Shown here piece after piece: positions 51,989 to 63,420 of a stretch of 64,000 nt of DNA (its first letter is position 1; each line of letters starts with the position of its first letter). Both the position numbers and the translations under genes were made by a program. The notes under the pieces were generated by a model. It ran no database searches. It was not told where the DNA came from and saw only the letters and a program-made list of their open reading frames with translations. The stretch lies in the NCBI GenBank assembly GCA_037953745.1, contig JBAKBP010007994.1, positions 1 through 64,000 of the forward strand, read 5' to 3'. This stretch comes from Lithodes maja (lineage: Eukaryota; Arthropoda; Malacostraca; Decapoda; Lithodidae).

Positions 51989-53163
51989 CGTACAAAAGTA
52001 TAGCAACCTTAGTCCGATTTTTAAGAACCACGGTGATGGTCTCTCGAGATGAGTTTATTGGACTTACCATCTACGACTATTTTCGAACCACGGTGATAGT
52101 CTCTCGAGACGAGTTTATTGGACTTACCATCTACGACTATTTTACGCTATACCTGACGTCAACTCGGGTTAGTATTATTGTGGGTGCGGGACATTTTCGA
52201 GGGCATTACACCTGAAATGCTGGGTGTGAAGGGAATTCATAGTCTCCTGAAATATCCCCAGGCTACCTTTAGGATCAACTTTTCCTGGTACCTGGCGCGG
52301 GGTACGAACCTCTGAAGGGAATTTAACCCCCCTAAAAACCCACAGGTTTTGAGATGCCTTGGGTGGGGTTCGAACCCTGGTTAGTGACCCAACCATCACC
52401 ACCAGGCCCGCGCGCTAACCCACTGTACTACCACGGACGTACTAAAAGTATAGCAACCTTAGTCCGATTTTTAAGAACCAGGTGATAGTCTCGTGGTGTT
52501 ATCACGTGATGAGTTTATTGGACTTACCATCTACGACTATTTTACGCTATACCTGACGTCAACTCGGGTTAGTATTATTGTGGGTGCGGGACATTTTCGA
52601 GGGCATTACATTACATCCTTCTTTAACTAGGCTAGTCCCTAGCCTATTTTAAGGTCGTAAGGTATCGTAGCTGTATTACCTCAGCAATTTCAATATTGTT
52701 GGTATAGGGTTCGCGTGACGGGTGCTCCACGTAGCTACCTGGTCACGTTCCCTAGCTGCCACCAATGAAATGCTGGGTGTGAAGGGAATTCATAGTCTCC
52801 TGAAATATCCCCAGGCTACCTTTAGGATCAACTTTTCCTGGTACCTGGCGCGGGGTACGAACCTCTGAAGGGAATTTAACCCCCCTAAAAACCCACAGGT
52901 TTTGAGATGCCTTGGGTGGGGTTCGAACCCTGGTTAGTGACCCAACCATCACCACCAGGCCCGCGCGCTAACCCACTGTACTACCACGGACGTACTAAAA
53001 GTATAGCAACCTTAGTCCGATTTTTAAGAACCAGGTGATAGTCTCGTGGTGTTATCACGTGATGAGTTTATTGGACTTACCATCTACGACTATTTTACGC
53101 TATACCTGACGTCAACTCGGGTTAGTATTATTGTGGGTGCGGGACATTTTCGAGGGCATTACA

Positions 53164-53302
53164 TTTCCATATACTGTATATATTATTTTTTTCCCTTAGT
53201 CATACTATTTTTCTTGTTAACCTACACTTTTCTGACTATGCTTTTTTTACTTCACCCTTGAGGCTCGAGGACGAGCCTATAATGAAGGAGAGGGAAGTAA
53301 AA
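53164..53302. other. Sequence upstream of the candidate LTR, with purine tract
   Basis: T-rich, then a small inverted repeat (aggctcgaggacgagcct, ~53262-53279), then 'gaaggagagggaag' (53284-53297), which could be a polypurine tract preceding an LTR. Confidence 0.4.
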
Positions 53303-56300
53303 TGCCCCAGAACGAGAAGCCCACCACAGAAGCCACGAACGAACACCACACAGAAACACCAAAGGAAAGGTCCACAGAACGAAAGGACCAGCTGACCGAG
53401 CCAGCCACTTCAGACAGGCCAAGCCCGCAGGGCTAAGCAGCTCATGGCCGCACCATTTTACCTTTTTCTAAACTGACCATTTTTCCACACCTCACGTACA
53501 CTAACCCCCTCGTGTCCTACACTCCTAACTACAAAGATGATGAACAGGAATATACATTCATATTAAAAACACCCATGCCCTGTCCCGACGTTGAGCCAAT
53601 GCCAACACATCAGACAGCCATAATTATATCTATGTATGTTCTTACATCCGAGAAGTAGATGTTATATATTTTAGAAGTTAAAACACCCACGATTGTCCCT
53701 AGACCTCGTATATCATTTTCCATGACGAGTATAGATATATGTAACCCGTGCTCAGTCGCCCCTTGCATTGTTCCTCTAGTAACTAAGTATTAATATTAAC
53801 ATTCCCTAACATCTTGTCTTGCCAGACTAAGCTTCTGAAGACCCATCGCCCCATAAATCTATGTATGCAATCCTTAGGTTAAGTATTTTTATCCGCCATT
53901 GTGTTCACCTTTTTCCATTTACTTTCCACAATTGTCATACGTCTTCCCCTTGCCTCCTTCGTATCCACAGCCCACACTACGCCAATTTACTTCGTGTCTT
54001 ACACCTCTTACCCAACCAGAGATTGTATAAGATAACCTGGTTACCAATAACTAAGTACCCCTACGAACTGCCGCTGTTGTTGGTATTTATATTTATATTT
54101 AATAGAAAACGCAGTTCCCAGGACCAACTAATAGTATCCATAACCCTCGGACTGATCACATAACTCTATCTTTTCCAGACTCATATACCATACCATAGTT
54201 GCATTCCCCGGTAGCATATTTTGGCTAACGTATTCTACTGCCTTTTCAAACTTCCATATCAATTGTAGCCTAATGCCACCCCCACGCCCAGGGACCTTAG
54301 GGGCAAAATTTCCCTGTAGCCCTTGAACTCTCCCCCCCTCTCATTAAGAATTCCCGCGCTTCTCGACTCTTGTCCGACCTAGCCTCTCTCTCATACCTCT
54401 TGAAGATCCTTGAATTGTCCGTTGCTAACGCTCTCCAACCTTTTATATATATACTCCTATCCAGCCTACCTTCACTTAGTAGGCCAGAACAACATTAGAA
54501 CTTTACTAGCCCCTTGCATGCCATCTATTCTCTTACAACACATTCACAACCCTGCACCCAATGGTCGTCGGTGCGAGGCTCGCTGCCCCGCCAGTAACTA
54601 ACTTCTATTGCCATACTTCCAGATAAATGTGGCAGAGTTAGCAACCCAGTCTCCACCACATCCAGCAAACCCTACAATTAACAACCAGCCGAGTAAAACC
54701 AGCTAGCTAAGGCACCTTCGGTTTTGGTATTAAAGACACCCACATCTGTCTCATACACAGAGGGTTATTACAAACACTGGTGATATGGCAAGCCCCTAGC
54801 CACAGCCGCCGGACGACGATCACAGAGAGAGGGCGCCCAGCTCCCCCTTTTTGCCCACCCGAGGAGGGAGACCCCCACCCCCGCGGAGGTATACCTGGCC
54901 CCTGTTTTGACTTTCGAGTCATTGCCAGGTAGCACAGGAATTCTTCCTATCAATGAACTAACCATGAATGACTAACACCTTTACTAACCTCTATTAACTC
55001 ACAATAAACCATTTACCTTTCTTGCATGCTCTGATCACTAAATTAGCACCTCAGCTATACCATAGAATGAAGATTGAACAATCTAGAGAGACGCTCCTAT
55101 CACAGCTGTCCCCATCCTCCTCGCAAAGTAGATCCAGTCTCTCTCCCCTAAATACGTCCAGTATAGCCAAAATAGTACCTCTTACTAAGGCTCAGTTATA
55201 TGAAAATATAAAGGCTTCCTACAGCCCTGTGCCACAACAGTAAATACCATCTTACCTAGTCTCCATTTCTATTGAGAGCTCAATTAAGTCCATAAGACTC
55301 GAGATCCCTACTGTCTACAGGGTCCAGAACCGAGCCTATAAATCTAACTCCCGCCCCCAGTCAAATCAGTTGAAAGCTAGACACCAACCAGGGGTCACTA
55401 CCCTGCAGTTAACTTCTAGCTCTGCCCTTGTGTTGTTCCGGAGTGAGATCCCAGAGCCGGCAGACTCCGTGGCAGATTTGGATAGAAGGACCTGCCCACG
55501 TATTTAAGAACTTCACACATATGGCCCCCCTGGACGGCCGCGGAACCAGTCGTTAGCCCCCAACATCATGGACGCAAGATAACCAGGACCAGACCCATCA
55601 GATACTACCCAAGATTCTCTTTAGCAGTACTACATATTACTGTGCTGTTTAGAGATTTCACTAATTAAAATTTCTACGAAGTGGCTAAGACCTTGCCCAG
55701 TGTAATTCATACTTAACCATTCTATTTGGGACGTACTAAGCGATCAGTGCTCTTTAATTAACAGGCGACCTTGACTCTCGTAATTACCTTTTTCAGATAT
55801 TAAAACTCTAGTGATATCTAACGTTCGCCCACTGATTTGCGTTCTATGTATTTCTGAAACAAGGATATAAAACTTAGATCAGTACCCCCTGAGGTTACTA
55901 GAATTCCCGTGCTCTAAAATACGCGTGCCTAATCTAGTCTGTGAACTACTACTTGTGCACCAGAGCTACCAGTAATAAATCTAACAGTGAATATGAATCT
56001 ATAAGTAACATTGATGGTCTTCGGTATATAAACCTGTTAAATCAAAGCCAGTGATCAGAAGATTAATACCTGAACGTTGGAAGTGGGAGACTAGGCTCCA
56101 TCCAGATCCACTTATGCTAGTGTTGTTCGATTCTATTATATTGTCTTACACAAGTATTCTGCAGTGGTATATCAATAAACGTGATCGTGTAACTTGCTAC
56201 CATGTGTTTCTTTGTGTTCTCTATTCCTCATATCTTGTATTGTGCATGCAGCCTTATATACCCAGTCAATTAGAACTCGCATTACCCAAGTTAAACCTGT

Positions 56301-56319
56301 AGAAAAACAGGGCATAACA
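53303..56319 (+). repeat. Candidate long solo LTR (~3.0 kb)
   Basis: Starts TGCCCCAGAAC just after a purine tract and ends ...GGGCATAACA. Right of 56319 the sequence continues as the subterminal part of a piggyBac-like end, which marks a clear boundary. Near the right end are tatataaa (56025) and AATAAA (56174), about 150 bases apart, as in an LTR U3-R-U5 layout. No long ORF. No second LTR copy in the window, and 3 kb is unusually long, so the left boundary is uncertain. Confidence 0.35.
56025..56032 (+). promoter_or_regulatory. Candidate TATA box of the long LTR
   Basis: tatataaa within 'tcggtatataaacctg', followed ~150 bases later by AATAAA (56174-56179). Confidence 0.4.
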
Positions 56320-56407
56320 GTTGATTTTTAATTTTACTTACTCAGGAGAGTCTTCCCGCAGTCCGCCGGGGGAACTCTTAAGAGTCTCCCTGCAGCTCCC
56401 GGGTTAA
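56320..56407 (-). mobile_element. piggyBac-like element 1 family, right end (remnant)
   Basis: Subterminal 'gttgatttttaattttactt' and the doubled gagtcttcccgcag / gagtctccctgcag motifs, ending ctcccggg plus TTAA (56404-56407). The rest of the element is cut off on the left by the candidate LTR. Confidence 0.85.
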
Positions 56408-56727
56408 GGAGATCATTTATAAAAATTAGAAAGAGAATAGGAGATAGGACAGAGCCCTGAGGAACACCGGAGTTTATAGGGTGAGGAAGTGAACAATGGC
56501 CGTCCACAACTGCAGCTATGGAACGGCCGGAAAGGAAATTAGAGACAAAGGCACAGATGGAGGGATAGAAACCGAAGGAGGGTAGTTTAGAAATTAAAGA
56601 TTTATGCCAGACTCTATCGAAGGCTTTCGATATGTCTACTGCAATAGAAAAAGTCTCACCGAAGTCCCGAAAGGAGGATGACCAAGAGTTAGTAAGATAT
56701 GAAAGAAGATCACCAGTAGAGCGACCC
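56408..56727 (-). pseudogene. Jockey-type LINE reverse transcriptase fragment
   Basis: Minus strand reads, without a stop, SFRDFGETFSIAVDISKAFD, RVWHKSLISKLPSFGFYPSI and NSGVPQGSVLSPILFLIFIN. These are RT palm blocks with the first catalytic Asp in ALDI-like VDISKAFD. Both edges are TTAA junctions with piggyBac-like termini, so it is a piece of a LINE into which two element ends were inserted. The FADD block is not in this piece. Confidence 0.85.
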
Positions 56728-56829
56728 TTAACCTGGGAGCTGCGGGGAGACTCTTAAGAGTTCCCCCGGCGGACTGCGGGAAGACTCTTGAGAGTAAGTA
56801 AAATAAAAAATCAACTTTTGACATCGAAG

Positions 56830-56864
<35 letters not shown>

Positions 56865-57250
56865 CCTGGGCCATGCAAAATCTCAGTCCTCTACCTCCCC
56901 TCCTTCCCCACTTTCCTCCTCTCCTTCAGTTATCACCTATTTTCCCTATTATTCCCTTATTCTGAGGTATATTTTCGTGCTAACATTAGCGAGTTGCAAG
57001 CAGGGTGTTGTCATCACTGATGGCAAGCGAGTGCAAGAGAGAGAGAGAGAGTATCGATCGACTGTGTCTCAGTGGCCTTGGGGGAAATTGGCGGGAAAGC
57101 AGTTTGCCTCACCCATACATTATACAACTCGCGGGCTATATCTCCGATTTTGACCATCCAAACGCTGTTTTCACTCGTTTTATTGTTGTTTCAGGTTAAT
57201 ACCTTTATAATCAACCCATAATAGGCGCATATGGATAATTATTAATGCTA
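56728..57250 (+). mobile_element. piggyBac-like element 1 family, left end (non-autonomous)
   Basis: TTAA (56728-56731) followed by CCTGGGAGCTGCGGGGAGAC and the doubled gcgggaagactctt motifs. Then an A-run (56829-56859) and 'tggcccctgggccatgcaaa'. Same start and interior as 63709-64000. No right end recognised before the next TTAA element at 57251; the interior resembles that element too. Confidence 0.75.
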
Positions 57251-57897
57251 TTAACCCGGCAAGCGCGATAGGCCTCACGGAAGGCTTCCTATAGGGAACG
57301 CGATAGGCCTCACGGAAGCAAGACCATAAAAAAAGCTTTCCAAAAAAAAAAGGGCCTATCAAAAAAAAAAAATTTGTCTCTAGGTGAGATAATTCCCCTC
57401 CAGTACTCATCCATGTAAATCTCACCCACCCCCCTCCCCTCCTTCCCCACCTTATTCCCCCCTCCCTCCCCTCCTCAATTATCACCTATTTTCCCTCTTA
57501 TTATCATCATTTATCGGTTATTTTTCTCTCCCGCGATAATGTAGCACAAGTGGGTTGCAGAAAAGATCGATATGTAACACCCAGACACCAGCCCACACCG
57601 CCCCGCTCGTCTCAGTTACCTCACAGACAGCGAGAGAGGAGGGTTGCCTGTAGCTCTCTCTCGCCTGACATTACGACCGGGTGGCCAATATCTTCGTTTT
57701 TCACCACCCAAATGCTTTTCCCACTTATTTTAGCACTCTTGAAGGTTCATATATACATCATATATGTAAAATAAAAGCATACCGAAAACCAGTAATGGTC
57801 AAAATTGTAAATATAACGAATTCTGTCAGAATCCAAGGCTAGAAATGCACAAATAACTACCCTAGCCCCTAGGTCTATTTAGCGCTTACCGGGTTAA
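57251..57897. mobile_element. TTAA MITE, family D
   Basis: TTAA at 57251-57254 and 57894-57897. Ends TTAACCCGGCAAGCGC and, inverted, TTAACCCGGTAAGCGCT. Contains a duplicated 'cgcgataggcctcacggaag' (57266 and 57299) and C-rich runs. The stretch 'tcccctccttccccac' to 'tatcacctattttccct' is shared with 56897-56955, linking it to the neighbouring element. Non-coding. Confidence 0.85.
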
Positions 57898-58021
57898 TGG
57901 TACAATGAATATTTTAGTGACGGAAACACCTCAAATACGTCAGCACAGGGGGACGTTTTCAATTACCCCCATGCGCACTTGTTAGGTTAAGGAAGCCATA
58001 CTGGCGATCTGAGAGCAGATT

Positions 58022-59940
58022 ATGAGAAGAGAAATGCTTAAGAAATTTGGAAGCAAGAAGTCTGCAACCCTCTTCCTGTTTCTGCCATCAGAACTACATC
58101 GTCAGCGAATAGGAGTACCCCCAGTCTTTCCTTGTTTATCTGGATCTCCTCCTCCACTCTTTTTATCCTCTGTATCATTTCTTCCATATAGAGCGCAAAT
58201 AATAACGGCGATAGTACACACCCCTGTCTTACTCCCCTCTTGCTTTCTACCCATCCCGTTTCTATACTTCTTAGTGCGTACTTCGCCTTTGTTCCCTGGT
58301 ACATCGATGTTATGATGTTGATATACTTTTCTGGTATTCCACTCCTTGCCATTATTTTCCACAGCAGTTCTCTATTTACTCTATCATATGCTTTTTCTAT
58401 ATCCAGGAATGCACAGTAGCCTGTTTTCTTCCCTCTCTTCATTTTCCCTACCACTTCGTTTAGTATATAGATATTATCTGTCCCCCTCCTGTCTCTTCTG
58501 AACCCATTTTGCTAATCACTTATTATTCCGTTTCCCTCTATGGCTCTATTCATCCTTTCCTTCAATATTCCGCAGAAGAGTTTCCCTATTGTGTTTGTCA
58601 CTGTCACTGGCCTGTAGCTTTTCATTTCCTTTTTACTCTTGTACCCTCCTTTATGTAATACCGTTACTCTCTCTTCATTCCATCTTTCTGGGACTCTCTC
58701 ATTTCCCAGTACCTCGTTAAACATTTTCTTCAGCCTTCTTTCCATTTCTTCCCCTCCCCTCTATGTACATTTCATTTGGTATCCCATCCGGGCCGGTCGC
58801 CTTTCCCCTTTTTAGCGCTTTGATCCCTCTCCTTACTTCTTCGATTGTGAGTTCCCTTTCCATTTCTATCTTATCTTGTTCCGGTATTCTTCTCTCTCTC
58901 ATTTCCAAGTTCCATTCCCTCCCCTCCCCTCCCCTTGTTCATTTACCCACCCTATTTCCTCCCAGTATCGTTTTATTTCAATTTTTATTTCTTCCTCTGT
59001 CTTTATTATTCTATCTCCCACTATTAGTTCCACGTTTTCTTCCTCTCTACCGGTCTCACCTCTTAATTAACATCCTATACCACTCCTTTTGTCCCTCTTT
59101 CCCCTTGTTTCTGATCTTTTCTACTTCTTCTTTCTCGTGTTTAATCATTGCCTCTTGTATTAGTATTTTTACCTTCTTCTTTTTCTCTTCGTATGTCCTT
59201 ACCGCTTGTCTTTCTTCTCTTTCCCTCTCTCCGCCTTCCCTCCTATTTCTCTCTATCATCCTTCTCCATTCTCTGTTAGCATTTCTTCTTTCACTTCTTG
59301 CTTGCTTTATTTCCCTATTCCACCATGGTTTTTGTTTTCTTTTTCCTGTCCATCTTCTTATTCTTCCTATGCTCCTTTCTGCTGCTCTATTTATGTCCAT
59401 CATCAACTCTCCGTCCATTTCTTCTATGCTCCCCTCTCTTCTTTCCCCGATTTCTTCCAGGTATCTTCTGTATTCTACCCATCTTTCACTTTTTAGATTC
59501 CATCTATTTATCCTCCACCTCGTGTTTCCTTTGCTTTTCCATTCCTTATTGTAGTTTATCACCACGAGTCTGTGGTCGCTTTGTATCCCCACTTCATTTT
59601 CCTCATCTATCCACATGTTTTGGATATCTTCCCTTGCTCTTCCATTCGCTAGTATGAAGTCTATCGCCGATCTTTGGCCTTCTCCGTGTCTTATCCTTGT
59701 CGCCTTCCCCTCTCCCATTGTTTGGTTCAGTATTTCCATGTAATTTTCTTCCGCAAATTGGATCAAGGTTTCTCCATTTCCGTTTATCCTTTCCCCTAGT
59801 ATCCCTATGTGTGCATTCATGTTTCCCATTATAATTATCTCCTCTTCCTCCCTACCCCTTATAATTTCTTGTATTCCTTGGTACTTGATTCTGTTTTCTT
59901 CTCGTTCCCTTCTCCCCCCTTCCACCAGCCGTGTGAGCTC
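58022..59940 (-). pseudogene. LINE (Jockey/RTE-like) with endonuclease and RT, degenerate and truncated
   Basis: From 59925 downward: APE-type endonuclease remainder (IIIMGNMNAHIG, where the usual GDFNAH Asp is Asn; RSAIDFILAN; IQSDHRLVV), then an Arg/Glu-rich linker. The RT start lies in another frame (RGIKALKRGKATGPDGIPNE, ~58800), then SYRPVTVTNTIGKLFCGILK, a TAG at ~58514 (IISD*QNGFRR), then GYCAFLDIEKAYDRVNREL, RGVRQGCVLSPLLFALYMEE and the catalytic FADDVVLMAE (~58090). It ends abruptly at ~58022. The N-terminal part of the endonuclease is missing. At least two frame changes and one stop. Inactive. Confidence 0.85.
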
Positions 59941-60900
59941 TGACAGGGTTCATATTGCTGTATAACCTTCACAATAGCCCTTTAACTCGCGTAAAACAAC
60001 AAAAAACAAGAACAAAAACGCCAGCTGTAGGAGGGGTAGTGTTTACACAGATATTTCAAGATGGATAGCAAAGATAAAGACCACATCCTCAGTCTAAAAG
60101 GTATAGGCTATTATTGGCATTTGAAGATATTTAAGGAGGTAAATGTGTAATATTATAACAGAGATGTGGAAGAGGGCCCAGAGGGGAGGCAACCCAGGGT
60201 GTCAAAGCAAATAACTCTTGAGTTGAGTTACTGAGTAGCACTATTTTCCTGACCAGTAGCATTAATGCGCGGACGAATGGCGAGCGCCTAGGCTAAATAG
60301 GCCTATGCAGATTTCAATTTTATCGAATAATGGGTCTAGGTGGGATGGTGGCCATTTAGACAATTGGCTGCCATGATGGCGCCATCTTGCAGGCTGTGGA
60401 ACCAAAATGGCAATAATACGGTACCATACTTTGTAACTGTCAGTCAGGCCTAGGCTAAATATATTTTGTAGAGGCCTATTTTGTGTTAATACTAATCAGT
60501 CTTTTCAGATAATCTTATTATCTGAGAAATTGATTAACCTATCTATTAATCAACCGTCAATTCAACGAACGAATATTTTCTGTTATGGGTAGCATTAATT
60601 GTAAAGCGAAGTTGAGTAGCATTACGATAATCGGCCTCGTTTTACACCCTGAGGCAACCTATGACCCAGTTTGACAGCAAGGCTAGTCATTTACCGATAT
60701 GATAAATCTACAGTTATACTACCCCTATTTTGTGGCTATTCTGTTGGTACTAATGGGTTAATATTATTAGTAGTATACTTAGTATGGTTTGATGATGCGC
60801 GGAAATGTATATTTGACTTGAAATAGATACATTGAAGTATTACAAACCTTCGCAAACCCATAAACAGGGAACGTGAGGGGGAGTTTAGACTTTCGCGGAA
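59941..60900. other. No gene recognised
   Basis: Unique-looking sequence with several 'ggcctaggc' words, also common further right. No coding or RNA features found. Confidence 0.45.
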
Positions 60901-60916
60901 ACAGGTTACTTTTCGG

Positions 60917-60943
60917 TTAGGTTAGGTTAGGTTAGGTTAGGCT
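60917..60943 (+). repeat. Interstitial (TTAGG)n run
   Basis: Five 'ggtta' units in tandem. TTAGG is the usual arthropod telomere repeat. Further short runs at 61361-61373, 61553-61576 (as CCTAA) and 63590-63622. Confidence 0.85.
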
Positions 60944-61374
60944 AATGTTAAAAATACTAAAATGCGACGGTCCTCGGTATTAAACAACACTATATCAAAG
61001 AAAAAAAGAAAAACAACAACAAATTACCTGAAAAATCTTATCTGGTTGGTGATAATTTGTTATCAAAATAAGTTTTTTTCCAGTTTCCGCGTCTGCTGAA
61101 CCATCCAAAAACACGCTAAAAGGCGTGTTTTGAAGGGGGGAGGTGGTGGGGGGTAGTGGGGGAGGGGTAGTATAACTGTAGATTTACCAATGATATATTA
61201 TATATTAATTCTAGCAGTGGCTCCAACTCGATTTGGGCATTAAAAATATTTCCGTTTGTCTGTTTGTAACCTTATTAGCCTAGGCTAAATGGTTTCTGAT
61301 ATAAACTGGGGCATTTTATTTTAAAAATAGGCTAGGCCTAGGCCTAGCCTATACAGTACTAGGTTAGGTTAGGC

Positions 61375-61780
61375 GGTCAATATACAGGAGGCGCTACAAT
61401 ATAGGTAGCAAAATTATAATGGTAGTTTTCAACTTAGTTTTGGGTTCCTATCATCATATGCTTCATTTCTATATACTTTTTATCCCGGGGAAAAAAAAAA
61501 AAAAAATCTAGGGATTTTTCATTTATTTTCTTGGGATTTTTTGTTTTGGTCATTAACCTAACCTAACCTAACCTAATAGCCCCCAAATACATTTTTTTGG
61601 TTAGGTTAATACAAAAAATAAAAAAAAATCCAAGAAAAAAAGAAAAAACCCAAGATTTTTTTTTTTTTTTTTTCCCCGGGGATAAAAAGTATATAGAAAT
61701 GAAGCATATGATGATAGGAACCCAAAACTACCATTATAATTTTGCTACCTATATTGTAGCGCCTCCTGTATATATTGACC
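61375..61780. repeat. Large palindrome / foldback element (~406 bp)
   Basis: The left arm starts GGTCAATATACAGGAGGCGC and the right arm ends with its complement (GCGCCTCCTGTATATATTGACC). The arms continue through 'gctacaatataggtagcaaa', 'ttataatggtagtttt', 'ttgggttcctatcatcatat' and 'ttttatccccgggg' to near the centre, where a (CCTAA)n/(TTAGG) pair lies around a short loop at ~61575-61600. Arms about 190 bases each with few differences. The plus-strand frame across the right arm is not a gene. Confidence 0.92.
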
Positions 61781-61815
61781 AGTTAGGCTAATAACAAACT
61801 AAATTGCACCAGTTC

Positions 61816-62050
61816 TTAACCCTCTCCGACATATGACGCGATTTTGAGCCTATTAGGGATACTTTAAAGCCTTTGTTACCATCAGGGTTATTTAGAAACC
61901 TTTAGTTTAGTTACTTCAACCTCTGCAGTTGTCTTTGAGTTAGCTGTGGGCAGAAAACTAATTTTGGAGAGGTAATTATAAGAGTGAGAGAACTCTATTT
62001 CTTATTGCTAATCTGGCAACCTCTGCGTTATGTGTGCGTGAAAGGGTTAA
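61816..62050 (-). mobile_element. Short TTAA MITE, family C copy 2
   Basis: TTAA at 61816-61819 and 62047-62050. Inverted full-length match to 50180-50413. Non-coding. Confidence 0.92.
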
Positions 62051-62940
62051 TATTACAAAACATGAAATAGGCATTATAGGCCTATGAAGGAAAACTAGGT
62101 TAGGCTACTAGGGAATTAAAAAATAATCAATTCTAACATCGATTTGGAGCCATTGCTAGAATTTTACTAGCCTATTAATTATATCTGCTTTTTCTTACAG
62201 TTTCTTACAGTAGATCCTCTGCAAAAAGGCAAACTAGGCCTGTGTATCCAGCTCAGTACCAGTACTTGCACTGCTGCGGTCGTTCACGGTGTTGGCGGCG
62301 GCGGTAGCAGCCGCAGTTGATTATTTTTGTATAGGCCTAGGCCTATCTGCCAATTAATGTGAAGCTAGAGGCCTAGTGAATGTGCTTTGGGTATTTATTG
62401 ATGCATTTTTAACTAGGCCTAGCCGCCTAGGCCCAAATTGATATAGGCCTACAGTACAGTACCGGTACCCCATTTTCAACTCTCAGCCTATAGCCTATGA
62501 TCTGTCTTCCAGTAATAGGGCCTACAACTAGGCCTAACCCGTTACCCGACCGTTGCTGTTCACGGGAGTCATGACTCATGAGACCTGCCTGGCGACCACC
62601 TTAATGCTCAGACCTTTTCTTCAAGTTCTTCTCACTATCTAGCCTATCTTTATTTAGTAATTTATCTATTTTTCTCCTGACTTACTGTATATGATTACTA
62701 TCTATACCGGTAGCTGTGTTTTTCCGGTCCCGTCGCTAGACCATCGTCACAACCGAGCTGTCGCAAGATCATCACAGGACGGGAAAAACAACACCGGCTT
62801 GCTCCAAGCCAGCGACCGACAGCACGTCATGTTTAGAAAAATATACACAACTTCCATTTCATCGGAATAACATTCACCGCCAATTTAATTATCAAAAGGA
62901 TTGTATAAATGCAATTCTGATGTGCAAAAACAATCAGTAG
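62051..62940. other. No gene; AGGCCTA-rich
   Basis: Dense in 'taggcctagg' words and a (GGC)n patch near 62292-62310. A short imperfect complement pair, 'gttttttccc'-type, occurs around 62715-62790 ('tgtttttccggtcccgtcg' and 'gacgggaaaaacaacaccgg'). No coding frames supported. Confidence 0.45.
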
Positions 62941-63090
62941 TGGAGGTGTGGTGGAGTAGTCAGCCTTTGGACTGGTAATCCAATGGACCCGGGTTCAAAT
63001 CCCGATATGCCAATGGGAAGATATTATTGGGATGGAATTTGTGCTGTACCTAGTATCAGTACTGTTATACCAGGTTTTTGCTGGGGTTAA
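62941..63090 (+). repeat. tRNA-derived SINE, copy 2
   Basis: ggaggtgtggtggagtagtc, then 'ggactggtaatccaatggac', B box gggttcaaatcc, then body 'caatgggaagatattattgg' and 'gtacctagtatcagtactg'. Same family as 27955-28114. Confidence 0.88.
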
Positions 63091-63196
63091 TTGGATTGAT
63101 TAGGTAGGTTCTTGCTTGACTGGAGAAGTTGGTTTAATGTTATTTTAATACCACAAATTTTGTTGATATATTTGAAGATAAGTAATGAATCTATAT

Positions 63197-63420
63197 GCTC
63201 TAAAGATCATAAGAAAATTAGTTTTAACCCTCGGCAAAACCTAATAAAAAAGTATGGTACTAACATATCTTTTTCGTAACAAGGTTGTCAATAGGTACTT
63301 TCAGTCATCGATAGCTCTAAAGATCATATGAAAATTTGTTAAACCCTCGGAAAAACCTAATATAAAAGTATGGTACTAAAATTTAATTTTCGTAACAAGG
63401 TTGTCAATACGGTACTTTCC
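63197..63420 (+). repeat. 117-bp tandem duplication
   Basis: 'gctctaaagatcata(a/t)gaaaa' at 63197 and 63314. Both units contain 'aaaagtatggtacta' and end 'cgtaacaaggttgtcaata(.)ggtactttc'. Non-coding. Confidence 0.9.

Larger units (their letters stand above)
50793..53163 (-). repeat. 555-bp tandem array containing tRNA-derived SINE units
   Basis: Units start 'gaaatgctgggtgtgaaggg' at 50793, 51348, 52214 and 52767 (spacings 555 and 553 where uninterrupted). Each has a ~223-bp SINE on the minus strand, then ~175 bp ending 'ttttcgagggcattaca', then in complete units a ~157-bp linker ('tccttctttaactaggctag' to 'gctgccaccaat'). Between 51748 and 52213 the order is rearranged: the SINE body is in plus orientation next to another minus-strand head, followed by a duplicated 'gagtttattggacttacca' segment. 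Copies are nearly identical, so the array is young. Confidence 0.9.

Noticed and set aside
51627..52052. 141-codon plus-strand frame and its short relatives in the SINE array
   Set aside because: It crosses tRNA-derived and linker sequence, recurs only because the DNA repeats, and has no protein features.
56829..56859. A-run considered as the poly(A) tail of a processed transcript
   Set aside because: It sits at a fixed place inside the piggyBac-like end; the copy at 63709 has an A/T-rich stretch at the same position.
58763..59554. 263-codon plus-strand frame rich in Ser, Phe and Leu
   Set aside because: Antisense of the LINE on the minus strand, whose RT and endonuclease motifs are clear.
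60917..60943. TTAGG run considered as a true telomere or chromosome end
   Set aside because: Only five units, embedded in ordinary sequence continuing on both sides.
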